Part shown: positions 48,473 to 62,100 of the stretch, piece after piece
Position numbering within the stretch: position 1 is the stretch's first letter
Layout: each line of letters begins with the position of its first letter
Source of the DNA: Dipylidium caninum
Taxonomy: Eukaryota > Platyhelminthes > Cestoda > Cyclophyllidea > Dipylidiidae
Assembly (NCBI GenBank): GCA_017562135.1
Contig: QEYB01000388.1
Span: forward strand, 310,001 to 374,000
Reading direction: 5' to 3'
DNA length: 64,000 bases
Position numbers and translations under genes: made by a program
Notes under the pieces: generated by a model
Database searches by the model: none
Told to the model about the DNA's origin: nothing
Seen by the model: the letters and a program-made list of their open reading frames with translations, nothing else

Positions 48473-51129
48473 CGAATGCGCTATTCAAAGCGGGAGCACA
48501 TAGACCTTGGCGTCCATTGGTTCACGTTCCTGTTTGAAAAACTCGGAAAAAAAGGACCTGTAAGAAATCAAAAAACATTTATTCAGAAAAAACCCCAGGA
48601 CTGCAACAAATAGGTATCAGGTTTTATAAAACGTTGGAATTATTTTTTTAAGGGATTTGATAGAATAACACTCCCCTCAAAACTCATTGTTACCGCACGG
48701 CTTGGTGGGCTGTGTTGCGCCACAAGAGTACCATTTAGCAAATCATATAGCTTAGCTAGCTGTTCGTAATTTCGAATATATTCCGTTAAAAGGGCTCTGT
48801 TAGTTAACATTCATGGATTTAGGGAAGTCTTCCGTTTTACCATTCCGATTCATCAATCAACTGACCTTAGTATTAGTGCCCAAGGGGCTTTAAGAACTCA
48901 ATTATAATCCATTTGACACAATCGACCAAATCCGTGAGAGTCAAGGGTCGTATCGCATTGGCTTTTCCTTGTTATTTCAAATATAAACTTCATAAATTAT
49001 CGGCTTTAGCTATTAACGACAGAGTCGGGTAGTTTATTCTTTAAATAGTTACTTTTAACAGCGTGCTCCCGCTTGTGTCGTTAAATTCACATTACGCCAA
49101 ACATCGCGAGTTATATTTTAAGTTCCCCATGGGAACTAATTCGATTGCAGTGGTTAAAGGTGTATTTTGTCATTCGTGGTCGACCCGAGTCATCCAAATC
49201 CATAACAAAGTGGCAAGCTTATTACGCAAGATGGCACCACGCCTTGTTTGCGTACCATACTACATATGCTAAACATGGAAATATAGCATTGCCACCCTAC
49301 TAAACAAGTACGAAAGTCGCGTATTTTCTTTGCGCAAACAACAGTGCTCCCTGTAACACCGCACCTTTATTACATTCATTTAAACAGCAAAAATTGTTTC
49401 TTGACGGTAAATTTGGAGCGTTATCGCCTGCCCGTCGATGAGGCAAATAAGTTGCAGTGAAGTTAATACATCTATCATACTAAGTGAGAATCTTTATTCA
49501 AAAGCCTTAATATCTTTTTGCGGCCTGAGCCGATAATGATTCGACATACAGAGGATACCAGCATGTATCCCAAAATTCTTCATGTGCAGCCATAAGAGCT
49601 TTCACAAGGTAAAAACAACCTGCCGCCTTTAATCACATGTTCCAGCATGAAGTCCCTATCTAATATGGCATAAATAAAAATTCTCCTTCAGACTTTGTGA
49701 AATCGAAAGTTTCCTTGCGAGATCTTAACAAACTTTAAGAGGGTCCAACCTAAAGAAGCAAAAATTTTCATGTTTTGCCTTTTATGATGAGAATTTCAAT
49801 CGAATTTCATAAAATTCATCCTGAGGTACTCGCCTCCCATAAAAACATGCGTACAAAATGAGGTCATCCTGTTATACTTGGATGACCCGCCTGCCACTCA
49901 TTGAGATGTGAATCATCACTTCATACGATTAACAGACGTCAAGTGTCATTGAGGTAAAAAGGCGTGTGTTCGTCCCGCTATTCATATAATGAAGTCTCCT
50001 ACTCAAACTTTGACTAAATTTTGACTTACATGACCTTCTAAAAGTTCATTCTTTGAAAATTTGTTATCGCGTAGCTTAACCTTGTATGAGTTCGTGAAAA
50101 TTTTCTTTCGTTGTCATATATCTTCAAAATACACGTTAAGATGGTTCTGAGAAGATCCGAGGTGCTATGAACACCGGAAACTTCTATGCGATTCAGCAGT
50201 CTTAGGCATTGTCACTCTGAAATTACCCTAAAGGGATAATGAACTCTAAAGATGGGACGCAGTTAATACTGATACATCCCTTACTTTCTATGTCAATAAA
50301 CTCAAGTGCGGTGCTTCTTCAGTCACCAGGCCATTTTATTCCTCAACACCTTATCTGCCTTATGTGAGGAAAAGTACAAAGCCAGGCCTGACGCGTGACG
50401 ATGAACATATCTGGCCCGTGAGGATTCTTCGTCTGGTTGAAACGGGAAATCCGATTTTATCATCGCACTATGCCCCAATTTTGTCAAATAGTTTGGACCA
50501 CCAGTTATAACCGTTTGAACTTGGAGGAGATGGAGTGGCTGAGGCGACTGTTAGATTAGAGAAGCGTAAGATAGTGTCTTATCTAAGGTTCCCATCGTAT
50601 ATCCTTACGCATATTTTTATGACTACTTTATGAACTACCAGTAAAATTACACTTGAATATAATAAATGTCCGGCTAGCTTATGTTCACTTCGTTGGGTAC
50701 AACCTCAGTTGAATGTCATCGAGTTGCATAATGACAAGGTTGCGGCCCTACAGTAACAAACACCCATCAGGCAATTTTTCTTTTTTTAAGCACTTATACC
50801 TGGCCCCATACTATGTGATGGTAAAATAAGTCCTCTAAGGGGCCTTAACAGGAACATGGGAACATGATGAGGGAGAAATCATTTTGGAGAGACAGCCTCC
50901 AGCAATCCGGCGTTTCATTTCCAGCAGAGCGTGTGATTTGTCATTCCACCCAGTGCAGTGGAGGTAGAAAAGGAGCGCACCTCGGGAACGACAGTTTTTA
51001 GCCTCTGGGGTGCAATGGGAGAGGAAAACCGTCGCTGATCCTGTTCCATGGCGAACTGCAAGCATAGAGGATGGGATCTATTTGAGAATAAAAGAAACCA
51101 CTGAATATAGAGGTAAGAAAAGATAATAA
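48473..51129. other. NAE1 promoter region and Kv2 3' flank
   Basis: 2.7 kb, AT-rich, with no coding exon recognised on either strand. CCATTGG at about 48515-48521, close upstream of the NAE1 ATG, is a CCAAT-box candidate for the minus strand. The Kv2 stop is at 51130; its 3' UTR should extend leftwards into this stretch. AATAAA on the minus strand occurs near 50335. Confidence 0.4.
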
Positions 51130-54100
51130 CTAAACCCGTTCTTGTCTTCGAAGTTTTCGAGTGGGCCTAGTCGCCCTCCGTCCACTCAAGGTTCGAAGAT
51201 GGATATAGCGCAATTTCTGGAAACATAACTCCCTCTCCAGCGGATACGAACAGCCTTGCAGTGTGGTCTGTGTCGCCGAGTCGAGAGCAGTTTCTGCGTT
51301 GACAGTTGAATCTATTACATTACCAGTTACCGGGCTTGAGGGGTGCTGTTCGCTTTCAATTACTATGCGGGGGTAGCCGCACGCGGGGACTGGATTGGTT
51401 GCCGCTCGAGACAACGGCGAGGTGTTTCCCATCGTCAGTATGGGATCCTCACGCGCATGGGTGATCTGTGATTCGTCTGACTCCGTACTCTGCAAAGGGG
51501 TGCAAGTGAGGCAGGCGAGACAAAATTAAAAATAGTTATTAACTTTACGTCTATCTCATTACGCATTTTTGATGACGGGGCACGACGTCAGGCCAAGGAT
51601 GGGCCTAATACCTTGTTCACTTATATAAAAACTAATTATTTTGTTATTTCGCCCTCTTACAACGTGAATATCAGCTGGTACTACTTTTATTCATAGTGCA
51701 AGCGAAGTCAAACAAATTGTCCGGACTTTACTCACCATATTTAAGTAGTATCAGACGAGATGACAGCTTTTTATTTACCGAGTTTATGATTTGTGGACAC
51801 TCTTGCACCTATATTCCCCATCTCGATAACATTTTTAAAGCCATTTTATACGAATCGTGGGCGACAGTATGTTCAAAAATAGACTGCGTGCGCCGTGTGA
51901 ACACACTGTGAAGGGCGAAGGGATTTAAACTCTCAGCTAACACGAAATTTGTCATGTAATCGGCGTCATTTGACCTGCCCTCTCTCCAGCACATCCACTG
52001 AGTTCGTGGACGAAGTGACCGATGGCTAATGAGGCTACACAGATTGTCAAATCAGAAATTCACGAAATGCCAGACTAACAGAGAGTAGATGGCGAAGGAG
52101 AGCCAAATAACGAGCTGAAACCTAAGTAAGTTATGTGGACCCATATTTCAACATTAAAATACGTTAATTCTCTTGTCCATCGGTCCATACCACATCTTTC
52201 ACTTGCGTGATTTCATCTTTTCCTACTAATCTCCCAGCCCTCTTGAAACCTTCTCTCCCGCCTGATTGCGAAGTTGGGTCGAGCATGAGCTGCCCCAATC
52301 CATGACTAGGGCACCCCAAAAAGCGACAATTTGAACGTAATAGTGATGAGCAGGTGTAGTGGTTTATCAATCTAACAAGTAGCAATTTCTCTCAACCGAT
52401 GGACGGTCGGGATGACGATGAATGACGTCGTCATGGGCTAACAAGTACGCGCATTCTACCACATTGCCCAATCCAATATTTAACAATTAAAAAGAAAACC
52501 AACAACGTCCAATCCTCTAGTGAGTCAGTAAATTAACAAAACTTCCTTCCTCCGCAGAATTAACAGGCCTGGCCCGGAACTAATTAAGTGTCTACGCAGC
52601 GGGCAGGATGATCAGCCCCCTCAGACAGGTGAGAGCGGTAGTTGACATTACTGACGTTATCAGAGTCAGATTTATCTCGTCAGGCTTGTTCCGAGGCACT
52701 CCCCCCTTTGCCTCCAACCCAAATTATATGATTTCACGACGTCCCTACAATCTCCTATCACCGGCGGTAAATTAAACCCCCTTTTTACCATGTCATTAGC
52801 TCGTGCGGGAGGAAGAGGGAGATAGACGTTCCTCTAGGGAGCATTCGAGCTTTGAGGACTTAATTAAACCATATTCTCCCTAAAGACTTCCTTTCTAAAT
52901 TCACACAGAGTGAGAATGTCGCCTAAGGTACAGGTCTCTGTGGAAAAAAAGTGGCGCAAAAACTCCCATTAAAACCGCCCGAACAATTAATGGTCTACTG
53001 TGGAAGAAAAAGGGCAATAATAGACGCGTTGCACCACGGAAATGGTAATTAAATGCATCAGTTGATCTTCCTAAATCGCACCAACCTGCGTGCCAAAAAG
53101 TTAAATTGAGTAGACGCGACAGCGAAGAAGCAGTTTTTGCACTGGCATAGTAAATAGACAATAGCAGTAGACTGTCCTTTTGTTTCGAAAAACACTTGCC
53201 AATTAGCGTGTAGAGCTATTTCGAGTAGGCTGGGGAGATAAGTTGTTTGCTTTCTGCAAGACGAAAGGAGTCGGGGCGGGGCGGGGCGGGGCTGGGCTCG
53301 GCGTAACGGGACGGGACGGGATGGGATGGGACGAGGCAAGGCGGGAGGAGGGAATGAAACGAATGAGAGGGGCGGAAGCCGCACTACACGCCATCTGGAG
53401 GCTGTCCTGATCCGACACAAGGTTAGAAAACAGATAGTGGACAAAAAAATTAGTTATCCCACCAGATGGCACCAGTTATGCCTTCTAAGTTAAGGAATAT
53501 CCTAAAAGGGTGAATTCCCTTTTACACCCACCAGCCTACCAAGAAGCGAAGTTCAGGTGATAGGACGAGTCATTCGTCAACCTCAAATTTCAGGCGATCA
53601 GCAAAGCAGAAATTGCCACACGTTGTGCTAGACCGTCTAGATTCATTTGTGTAATACGCCTGCCTAGAATGTGGAAGCTTTGATGTCATTGTCTACCGCA
53701 TTATCCCTTCTCCTCCCGCATCCTCCCCCTCCCTTCCCCATCGTACCCCATCGCCATTCTCCTCAACCCTCCGCTCGCAGTAAATTTGTTTTCGCCGCAC
53801 AGGTTTTGCATGGAGAAACATATCGCGACATTTGAGAAGACAAATTAAAAACCAGCACCACCTGCTCCGTGACCCTCCCACGACCAAAGTATTTGTCAAT
53901 TGTGTTGACTTGAGCGGAACATAGGTCGCCATACCAAGAGCCCAATTGGGAACAGAGACCGGGATGATGGAGGAGGAGGAGGAGGAGGAGGAGGAGGAGA
54001 TTCTTTTATCTCCACTCCCACAAATATTATCCTTAAGTCCGTGTATTTTTTTTCTGAATCTAAAATTCTGCAATCACTTTTTCACGTGACCATATCTAGT

Positions 54101-57100
54101 ACCGAAGATCTGACCGTCCCTGCCACATCACGGAACTCTTAATATGTGGGAGAAGTGTCCGAAAGGGAAAGGAGAAATAAGAGTACTCTTTACCAACATT
54201 TGAGGCCTCAGAATGCCACAGTCAGGCACCCACAAAATTAAATTTACTTGCATAACCACACCTAGGACCGGAGCGGCTTAAAACGCTACTGGCACTCTCG
54301 TGGCTTAGCTAGTCGCAGGATATCGTGTTTTCTACAGTAAAATAAAAAGGTATTCAAAGGTGGAGTAAGAAGGCAATCTCCAACAATGGAATGCCAACAT
54401 TGCAGCGAAATAAGAACTCTCACACTGTCGCCAAGATTTAGCAGGTGTGACGGCCTGTCGTTCGTGTTTTATCTCATCGCGACTAAAGTTGGCTACTGGT
54501 GGGGAGGTGCCTTTTGTCCGCATTCCTTCCTATTGGCTGCCGCCTGAACCCTGGATTTTGTATGTCTGAGCGTCTGTTTGCAAAATAACACTAAAATTTG
54601 ACTACAAACCTCATTTTCGTGTGGGAAGGGGGCTTTCTTCTATTCGATCTGTTAAGCGAGGAGACGGTTTTTTGAACCAAATCATGAGGATCCACCCCAC
54701 CAGCCAATATATTTCAACAGCACAAAGTCATATGGCATGAAAGCGGAAAAATTAAAACTCTAATTTCATTTAACTTTTATTTAATTCAATTTTGGTGGCC
54801 TTTTATATATGATTTAAAAATGTGTTTGGTCGTATCATTCAGTCTCTCTTGTTACCGACATTTCGTTGACAAGTCAGTGGTATTACGAACATCCTGCGTT
54901 CGCCTCAGCCCTCGCACAAGTCACTTTGGCAGTTAGGGTGTCACGATCAACGCCACATTTTTTGCCTCTCGCCCGCTGATTCCTCAGATTTCTTTTTCCA
55001 CCTCTGCACCAATCAGATCGGTGGCGGTGGGGCACCGGAGGGGGGAAGGGGGCGGGGTGTGCAGGGTTCGAAGTTGCCTCGTGTCTTGCAGCAAAGAGAC
55101 TTACCACCATGACTTCTTTGGTTTCCGACGTTCCCTCCTCCATGTGCACCGGCAGACTCGAAATTGGCTGCTCCATTTTAACCGCCTGTTTATCCATCCC
55201 CGTTGTAGTATTTTTAATCACCCCTTCCTTAAATAAATCATCCGGCTCGAAGAAGAAACTTCCGGAAAGTCGAGCCCTCTCCAACGCGTCACGGTGTTTG
55301 AGAGCCTTTTCAAGTCGCATTTGTTCTTTATAATATTCGGCAAAGTTGTTGACTATGATGGGAATGGGCAGAGCCACTACCAGAACCCCGCAAATGCAGC
55401 AGGCCGAACCAATTACTTTGCCAATTGGTGTCTGAGGCAACATATCACCGTAGCCGACAGTTGTCATGGTGATAGCGGCCCACCAGAATGCAGAAGGGAT
55501 GCTTTTAAACATTTTACCATTTTCATCCTTCTCCGCGAAGTAGACCAGACTCGAGAAGAGTATCACACCCATGGCAACGAATGTCATTAATAGACCCAAT
55601 TCCTTGTAGGATCTCCGGAATGTGTAACCAAGGGAGAGGAGACCCGTTGAATGTCGAGCTAACTTGAAGATACGCACTATTCGGAGGATACGAAACATTT
55701 GGACAACCTTGCGCACGGATCCGAGGGGTTTAAAATTATTCCTCGATGCAACTTCCACAATGATGAGGTGAACGTAAAATGGGAAGATGGCGATTAAGTC
55801 GATGGTGTTGAGGGTGTCCTTGAAGAAACGACACCGATTTGGACAGGCCCATAGACGAACAAGGTATTCCAAGGTGAACCAGGCGATACAGATGAACTCA
55901 ACAACCTTGAGGTAGGGGTTTTCGCAGACAATATCATTCACATTATCACTATCTCCCACCTCCTGGCACCAGGAGAGGAAAGTCTCCCTGTTGAAGATAA
56001 CGGCCGATTGACTTAACTCCGTTGTGTTGAGCTGAAATTGTGGCAGTGTGCCGATTGTTAGGCTGACAGTGGAGATAATAATGAAGGCTATGGACACAAT
56101 TGCAAATATCTAAAATGTGGGGAAAAAGAAAGCTAATTAATTCAAAACTGTCTCATACCGCTTGCCAGTAGTAGGCATTGCTCGGAGAACGCAGGCATCA
56201 AAATAAGTAGTTTTTTGTAAAAAATCGTTGATCTCACGCCTTGACAACAAAAGCATACCGCCTAATTAACCAGACAAGTTTGGACCCACGATAAGCAATG
56301 CATCAGCCACTCGCATTGTTCAGTGCTGTGTACCACCGACCTTTAAACCCTGAAGTCCCCTAACAAGTTGGTGACGAGAATAGGCGTGGAGGTGACCAAG
56401 AAAACATATAATGTCGCCTAATATCTTGATCCATCAAGCGTGCAGAGAGTTTAAGAAGGCGGGAAAGTTTACAACTCTCAGGCGCCCCTGTCACGGAGGC
56501 TTATGAGGTGAGGAGGGTGGGAAGGGTGGACTTTATGCCCTGCGCCGGGGGGAGGAGGGTTCACGAGAAGTGCTGTGGTAACTCGGGCCAAGTTACTTAC
56601 ACTTTATCTGATAAGCAGGGGATTTAGAGGAATGATTGAGGCGAGGCAACCTGGCACTTTAACGTATTTAACATACACCGGGAATTTCGTTTGTAGTCTA
56701 AAGATCCTTCTGCTTCCTCTTACGACCGCCAATGAACAAAGAAATTACATTACATTACACTCGTTTCTCCTCCCTCCCCATCTCCCACTTGAAGCCTCTC
56801 CTTGCTCTCCTCCTGGCGTCCTCCCTTTTGACTTTCGTCTATTTATAATAAAGGCTTAAAATGCGCAAAATGTGTTGAATAACTCTCAATGGCATCATGG
56901 TCATGATCATCACTCGCGATACCGTCGTTGTCGTCATCATCGCTGAGCTTTCGCTCTTTTGGACACTAACGCTAGTCGTGTCAATATTTACATTAAGTCT
57001 AGCTTAAATTCCCCATCTCACGGGGTTTGTCACCGTAAACAAAGATGGGAAGGGGGCGGCATAAAAGCAAGTAAAAGTCGAGGGGGGCGAGAGGAGGCAT

Positions 57101-59149
57101 TTGGAGGCGCTGTTTAGGATTCATGCGGACATAAATCGTAACATTTCATGTGGATTGGTCACATTGTTACAAGTTCATAAATTAGTTTAGCCCTTAGAAG
57201 CCACCGCGCGCATTGAGGCAAATTGATTTACTGCCATGGCAATTGCGTGTTGAAGGTAGGCACGGAATACTAAGGTAGGCAACAGACGGGAGGGGAAAGG
57301 TTGGGCACGCGAGGGGTATATAACATTTCGGTGATACGATTCTTACAATCTCCCCCCTCTCGTAGCCATCAGCAGGATTCGATGGAGGCAATTTATGCAG
57401 AAAAAATGAAAGTGAGGAAGGAGAGGGGACAATCTTCACAGCTAGACCCTTTGGTTCCTCCTCCGTGTCCACGTGTCGGAGGCACATCCACTGCTAATTA
57501 GTGGACATATCACAGTCGGTTAATGTTGACGGTGATGACGATGATGAGGATAGAGAATGAATTCGCGAATGAACACGAAACATTTCGGTTATAGTACGTT
57601 AGTTTAGAGTTGAGCGGTAGGCATGGGTGGGTGAGAAGAAAGGAAGTGGAGCAGAACAAAGCCCATTCATGACTTGTACTGCTAACCGTAAAGTACTCTG
57701 ATTTCTCGTTGTAAAAACGTTGCCTCTCCCACTCTCCCTCCCCCGCGTGCCCGTGAGCTAGGAAAAAGTGAATTAGAGAAACGAAATCCCCACTGGATGA
57801 CACTGTCCTCCCTTTAAACGCTTCTAACGAGCAGCCTAGTCAAGTCCCCGGGCCTTTTGAGGACAGTGGCGTACAGCGTTGACATTCATTGTGAAAGAGA
57901 GCATTCGTACCCTGGCTGTCATTGAGTAGTGCGGTTTCTCAACTATTTGCCATATTTTCAGTCGGGTCTTCGAGATGGAGCTGTTGCCATGCATGCCCTC
58001 TTCATCCTGCAACCATCGTAATGAAAATTCCTCCTTTTTAATTTCATCTTCGACTATTTCCTTCCGCTGATGGTAGCGTTGTTGACAGCAGGGATGAAGA
58101 TAGAGTTCACTAATGCCCCAATAGTCCATGTCGTCCTTGAAAGCCACAACGCACATATCCTCAACCAGGTGCAGCACGCGTGTTCGATAGAAGTTCAAAA
58201 TGGCGTCGAAAGAGGTGGAATTTCTGTCGAAGAAGAATTCATTCTTTGCCAGATTATAGTCATCGCACAACGACATCAACTCTGCATGAGTCTTCACACG
58301 ACACAATCGGCCTAGACGGGAGTTGGGCAGTTGTGCCAAGGTCTTCCACAAAACCTCGTGTTGTGAGCCACCCACATTCAATAAAACCCTTTTGTGCTTG
58401 AGGGTGGATGCAATAAAAAGGGTGGAGTCATTCGGTTGCGATGAGCCGTCGGTCGAGCTCGCCACTGATCCACAGGAGAGGCCGTACTCGCCGATATCTC
58501 GGACTGTGGATGTGAGCATTTGCGAGTCTGTGTTGTAACGAGAGGTGTTCACGGATCCTCCACTTTCCACAGTAGGATGAGCTTGAAGCCGTTGCATGTC
58601 CTCATGACAATTCTTAAATATTCGTTTCTGTCGACTATCATCATCATACGAATCAAGCCGAGTGGAAGGTGGAAGCCTCCACGACGTGTGCCAATCACAG
58701 TCTTCACTGGAATGCTGATGGTCAAACCATACAGATGACTGGAAGGACTCAGGCGCCAAAAAGGAGTCACTTTTCTTTGCGTTAGGCGTATTTGCCGGTG
58801 TTGACGGCTTATTAGTGCCAATACGAAAATGATCTTTCAGACTATCCGAGAGGGTGCGACATATTCCAGACACCGAAAGTGTTCGCGTATGATTTGCCTG
58901 TTGATTCAATATGCACGTTTCGTTGCCCTCACAGTGATTTAGGAGCCATTGCTTCTCAGCAAACAATGGCTTCCCCGTGGAAGACCAACTTCTTCTACCG
59001 AAATTTCGACGTCTTGTCGTGGAACCAATTTCCTCCTGTCGACTTAACGTCGGATAAAGTCGGTTGTGGTCCCTGTGATTGCTGCTGGTACAGAAGGCAG
59101 GCGTTCTGCCGTTATCTGCCAATGAGGTCTTGTGGAGGTTGAACAGCAT
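51130..59149 (-). CDS. Shab/Kv2-type voltage-gated potassium channel alpha subunit (about 867 aa)
   Basis: Tetrameric delayed-rectifier K+ channel of excitable cells. Exons (minus): 59149-57911, 56109-55105, 51489-51130, all joined in phase 0. Residues 1-252 are a Ser-rich extension with no known domain. The T1 domain (253-365) opens [18 protein letters not shown] and has [15 protein letters not shown] and the [10 protein letters not shown] zinc-site region, closest to Kv2. S1 starts at 414. S2 includes [17 protein letters not shown]4 has regular arginines ([15 protein letters not shown]), followed by [19 protein letters not shown]. The selectivity filter TTVGYGD is at about 629-635, and S6 has PIP rather than PVP ([11 protein letters not shown]), as in Kv2. 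The post-S6 segment [20 protein letters not shown] is also Kv2-like. The last exon supplies a 119-residue tail (TTGCAG acceptor). If the 55104 donor is skipped, the frame runs on to a stop at 54883. ATG 59149 is the first in frame, but the frame is open upstream, so another exon is possible. Confidence 0.92.
53272..53350. repeat. G-rich pentamer array (GGGGC to GGGAC to GGGAT)
   Basis: About 80 nt in the 3.6-kb Kv2 intron 55104-51490. It starts as GGGGC repeats, passes through a mixed core and continues as GGGAC and GGGAT repeats, then GGAGG. Many G-runs of three or four occur on the plus strand. Confidence 0.85.
53969..53998. repeat. (GGA)10 microsatellite
   Basis: Ten perfect GGA units on the plus strand (TCC on the transcribed Kv2 strand), in the same intron as the pentamer array. 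Confidence 0.92.
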
Positions 59150-62100
59150 CTTTGACAACTCAACTGGCAATGAGGCAGAATGTCCCACAACAAGTCTGCA
59201 AGCGCAACTCCACGCATTAGTCCAATAGGCTGACGTTGGGCCAATGGGACAGTCCAAAGGTAACAATTGGCCGCGATGGGTGAGGCTTGTCGCAAGACGA
59301 CGATGTCATAGAAAGGCACTCACTTCAAACAGTAGCCGAAAAGCCTCACATTCGAAGGTTTCTGGAACCGAAAGGGTCCCAAAGGTGCACATACACTGGC
59401 TTCCACATTTTTATCCCCAGGCTCATAAAACTTTTCAAAGGAGTGTCATAAATCATAAGTTTAAATAACGTCACTTGGCCACGAAAAGACTGCGCACCGT
59501 CTGCCCTTTCAGTTTCACAACAGCAGTTTATAGCCTTTACTGAAGGCGGCACAACGAGGGGTTCGCCACGCCAACCAACATGTCGTCGAGTCTCATGGTA
59601 GGGGAGTAAATGAGCTAGTGAAGAGCCCCTCCTACCCTTAACTTTAAGCGTAGAGTTTAATAATAAGGTATTACCTCAATAAAACCTAGTGTTAAGAATT
59701 TTATGGTCCACCCTATCAAACTCTGTTGACTAAGTTGACTCACGTCCCCGTCACCCGCCAATTCCAAAGCCAACAGAGTGGCAGAGGTGGGACATAAAAC
59801 AAGGTGTAGTCTGTTCTAACCGTCCTCCAACTGTGATGTTATCTGGTCTTTAGTAAAACGCCACCTTGAAGTCCTTTAAGAGGCGCTGTTTTACTTCACT
59901 ACTAATGCGTGGAATTTGAACTCAGTTTCCAGATTGGTGGGGTGGGGTGGCTCATTAGCTTCCCTGCCGATAATTTTGGGAGGATAAAGTCCCACATTTC
60001 CCCTGTACTTCCGCTGGATAGAGTAAGTAGCAAGTACACCGAGCGAGTGAGGAGGTGGTGATAGATCCGGCCATTCGGTTAGAAGTGAGTTCAAGGGGGC
60101 GGAAAAGGCGGGTGGGAAGAGGCTACTTGAACGTGCAGAGAGTGCGCCAGGGAGGGCTGTGAAGTGGTGTTATCGGCGGGAGGGGGGCTGCAGAGGAAGA
60201 AAATGGTGGCTTCGAAAGTGTTATTACAATTTGGATAAAGTGTCAATTTTTACTGACATTAGGGGGGAATGGTACTTGAGCGATACGTCTGAGTGTGGAG
60301 CCACTTCAATATTCTGTTGGAAATAATAATAATCGTCATCAAAATATCGTCCGTCACCACCCTTTCTCCCTTCCTCCACTCTTACCCTAAAAGATGGACC
60401 CTGCGAAAGTAGAATCGTAGGTTAGGACATACTGACAACTTTTCTTCCAGACTCTTGGAATGATTTTGTTTTGGTCTGGGGAGAGGATCCGCCCAACCGA
60501 GGTCATGAGGAGCTCTAAAATCCCTTGGAGGCTATACTCGGCGTTAACAGGGAGATTTCGAAATGCTCGTTTACAAAGTTTGTGGCGATACGGTCCAGTA
60601 AAAAACGTGAGTTTTGTTGCTCCTGCCAAGCTTGGCAATAAATTATATTTTTCAGTTAAAATTTTTTATTCTAATAAGGCAGAAAGTTTTCAGGTCTAAC
60701 ATCGAGTGAAGGACATTTACGTTAATATGTGCTTTTTGGTTTGATGAGGGTTAAAAGCGTACGTAGCAGGTAATACACATGACAACAATTAAGCCACCGT
60801 TATGCATCCAAATAAATATCATAAATGGTTTAACAAGTCCAAAAATGGAAGGAGAAATCTCGAAAATTTCGAGCAAGAGGGACTGCTTCAACAAATGGAT
60901 GGTGATATTTTGAGGGCGAAGGTGGATGTAGAACCCCGTCAACCTAACAGAGAATTAATACTAAGGACCAACTGTTCATTATCTAAAATTTGGGATCATC
61001 TTCATGGCGTAGCAAAAGTGATTAGACGAGGAATTTTGTTTCTTCCTGAACTGACAGAGACGGCACTTTATCATCGGCACACAATCTGAGAGTCTCCTTT
61101 GTCCTAATGTGAAACCGACCCTTAAAGATGAGTAGTTGTAGTGAGAGGGTCTTTCTAAAGCCGAAGACAAGCATCCTGGGAGACCGGTTCGCCGAGGCAA
61201 CAGTAATCGGCACAATGGGACCCTCGTATCCAAGCATTTTCCCTTGTTAACCTCATCTGAACCTCATGACGTCCGACTTCCTCCATCCCCTCGTCATCCA
61301 CCTTCTCTGAAGGTGTCTCTCTCTTCCATGGAGAGCTAAGGTCTTTTCTTCATTCCAAAATCGCTACAGTTTGTCTTCTCTACGACCTTGAAGTGATCAC
61401 AATAGAACCTCGTAATGGGGCCTAAGGAATTAACTACTGATGCGTTACAGGCTCTCGCATGTATTGTTCCAATGAACAAAGAAAATTTTTTGTCACTCGG
61501 GCCAACAAATGGAGTGCCAAACAACCAAAAAAGCTCACCCAATTGCACGGACATATGCACCTCTTGTAAGGGCACTTAAAGGGGCTCAGAGGGCAGCATT
61601 AATTTTGACTGATCCACGCCTCCACTATGCTGCCATCCACAATAGCGCCGCCTAATTAAAGGCCTTAGCACCATCCCAACTGGTCTGTTATCTGTTACCT
61701 GGTGTCACTCGTGGCCCGCATTCTCGGCGTCCAACCCAACAGTCCACTCGAGCAGAGGGCCACTTGACCTCTCAAATCTTCGTCGCTCCCAATCAGGGCA
61801 AACGCCAACAGAAGGCGGTGAGTATTTGCCGAGGACATGAAGGAAACTGATATGAGAGTGGATTCACTAGAACTCCTCCATATCGTGAAATTGGGGGCCG
61901 ATGGAACCTATTTTCTTCAGCTGCCTCTCATTTGCCTGTCACCATCAACTGACCGGCCCGTGCGATAGGATTTGTAACTTGTGATTGTTTAATAATTCCT
62001 GCCTGGTCCTGGTTATTGCCATTTGGCTTCCATTCACTTATTAGAACTAATAAGCGCTTCGGTACGAGGTACTCGATTATTGAAACTACTTACACTTCAG

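Larger units (their letters stand above)
51490..55104 (-). other. Long Kv2 intron 2
   Basis: 3.6 kb between the pore exon and the tail exon. Apart from the GGA and pentamer repeats it shows no exon. The first part (to 54883) stays in frame with the pore exon and would be translated if the intron were retained. Confidence 0.6.
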
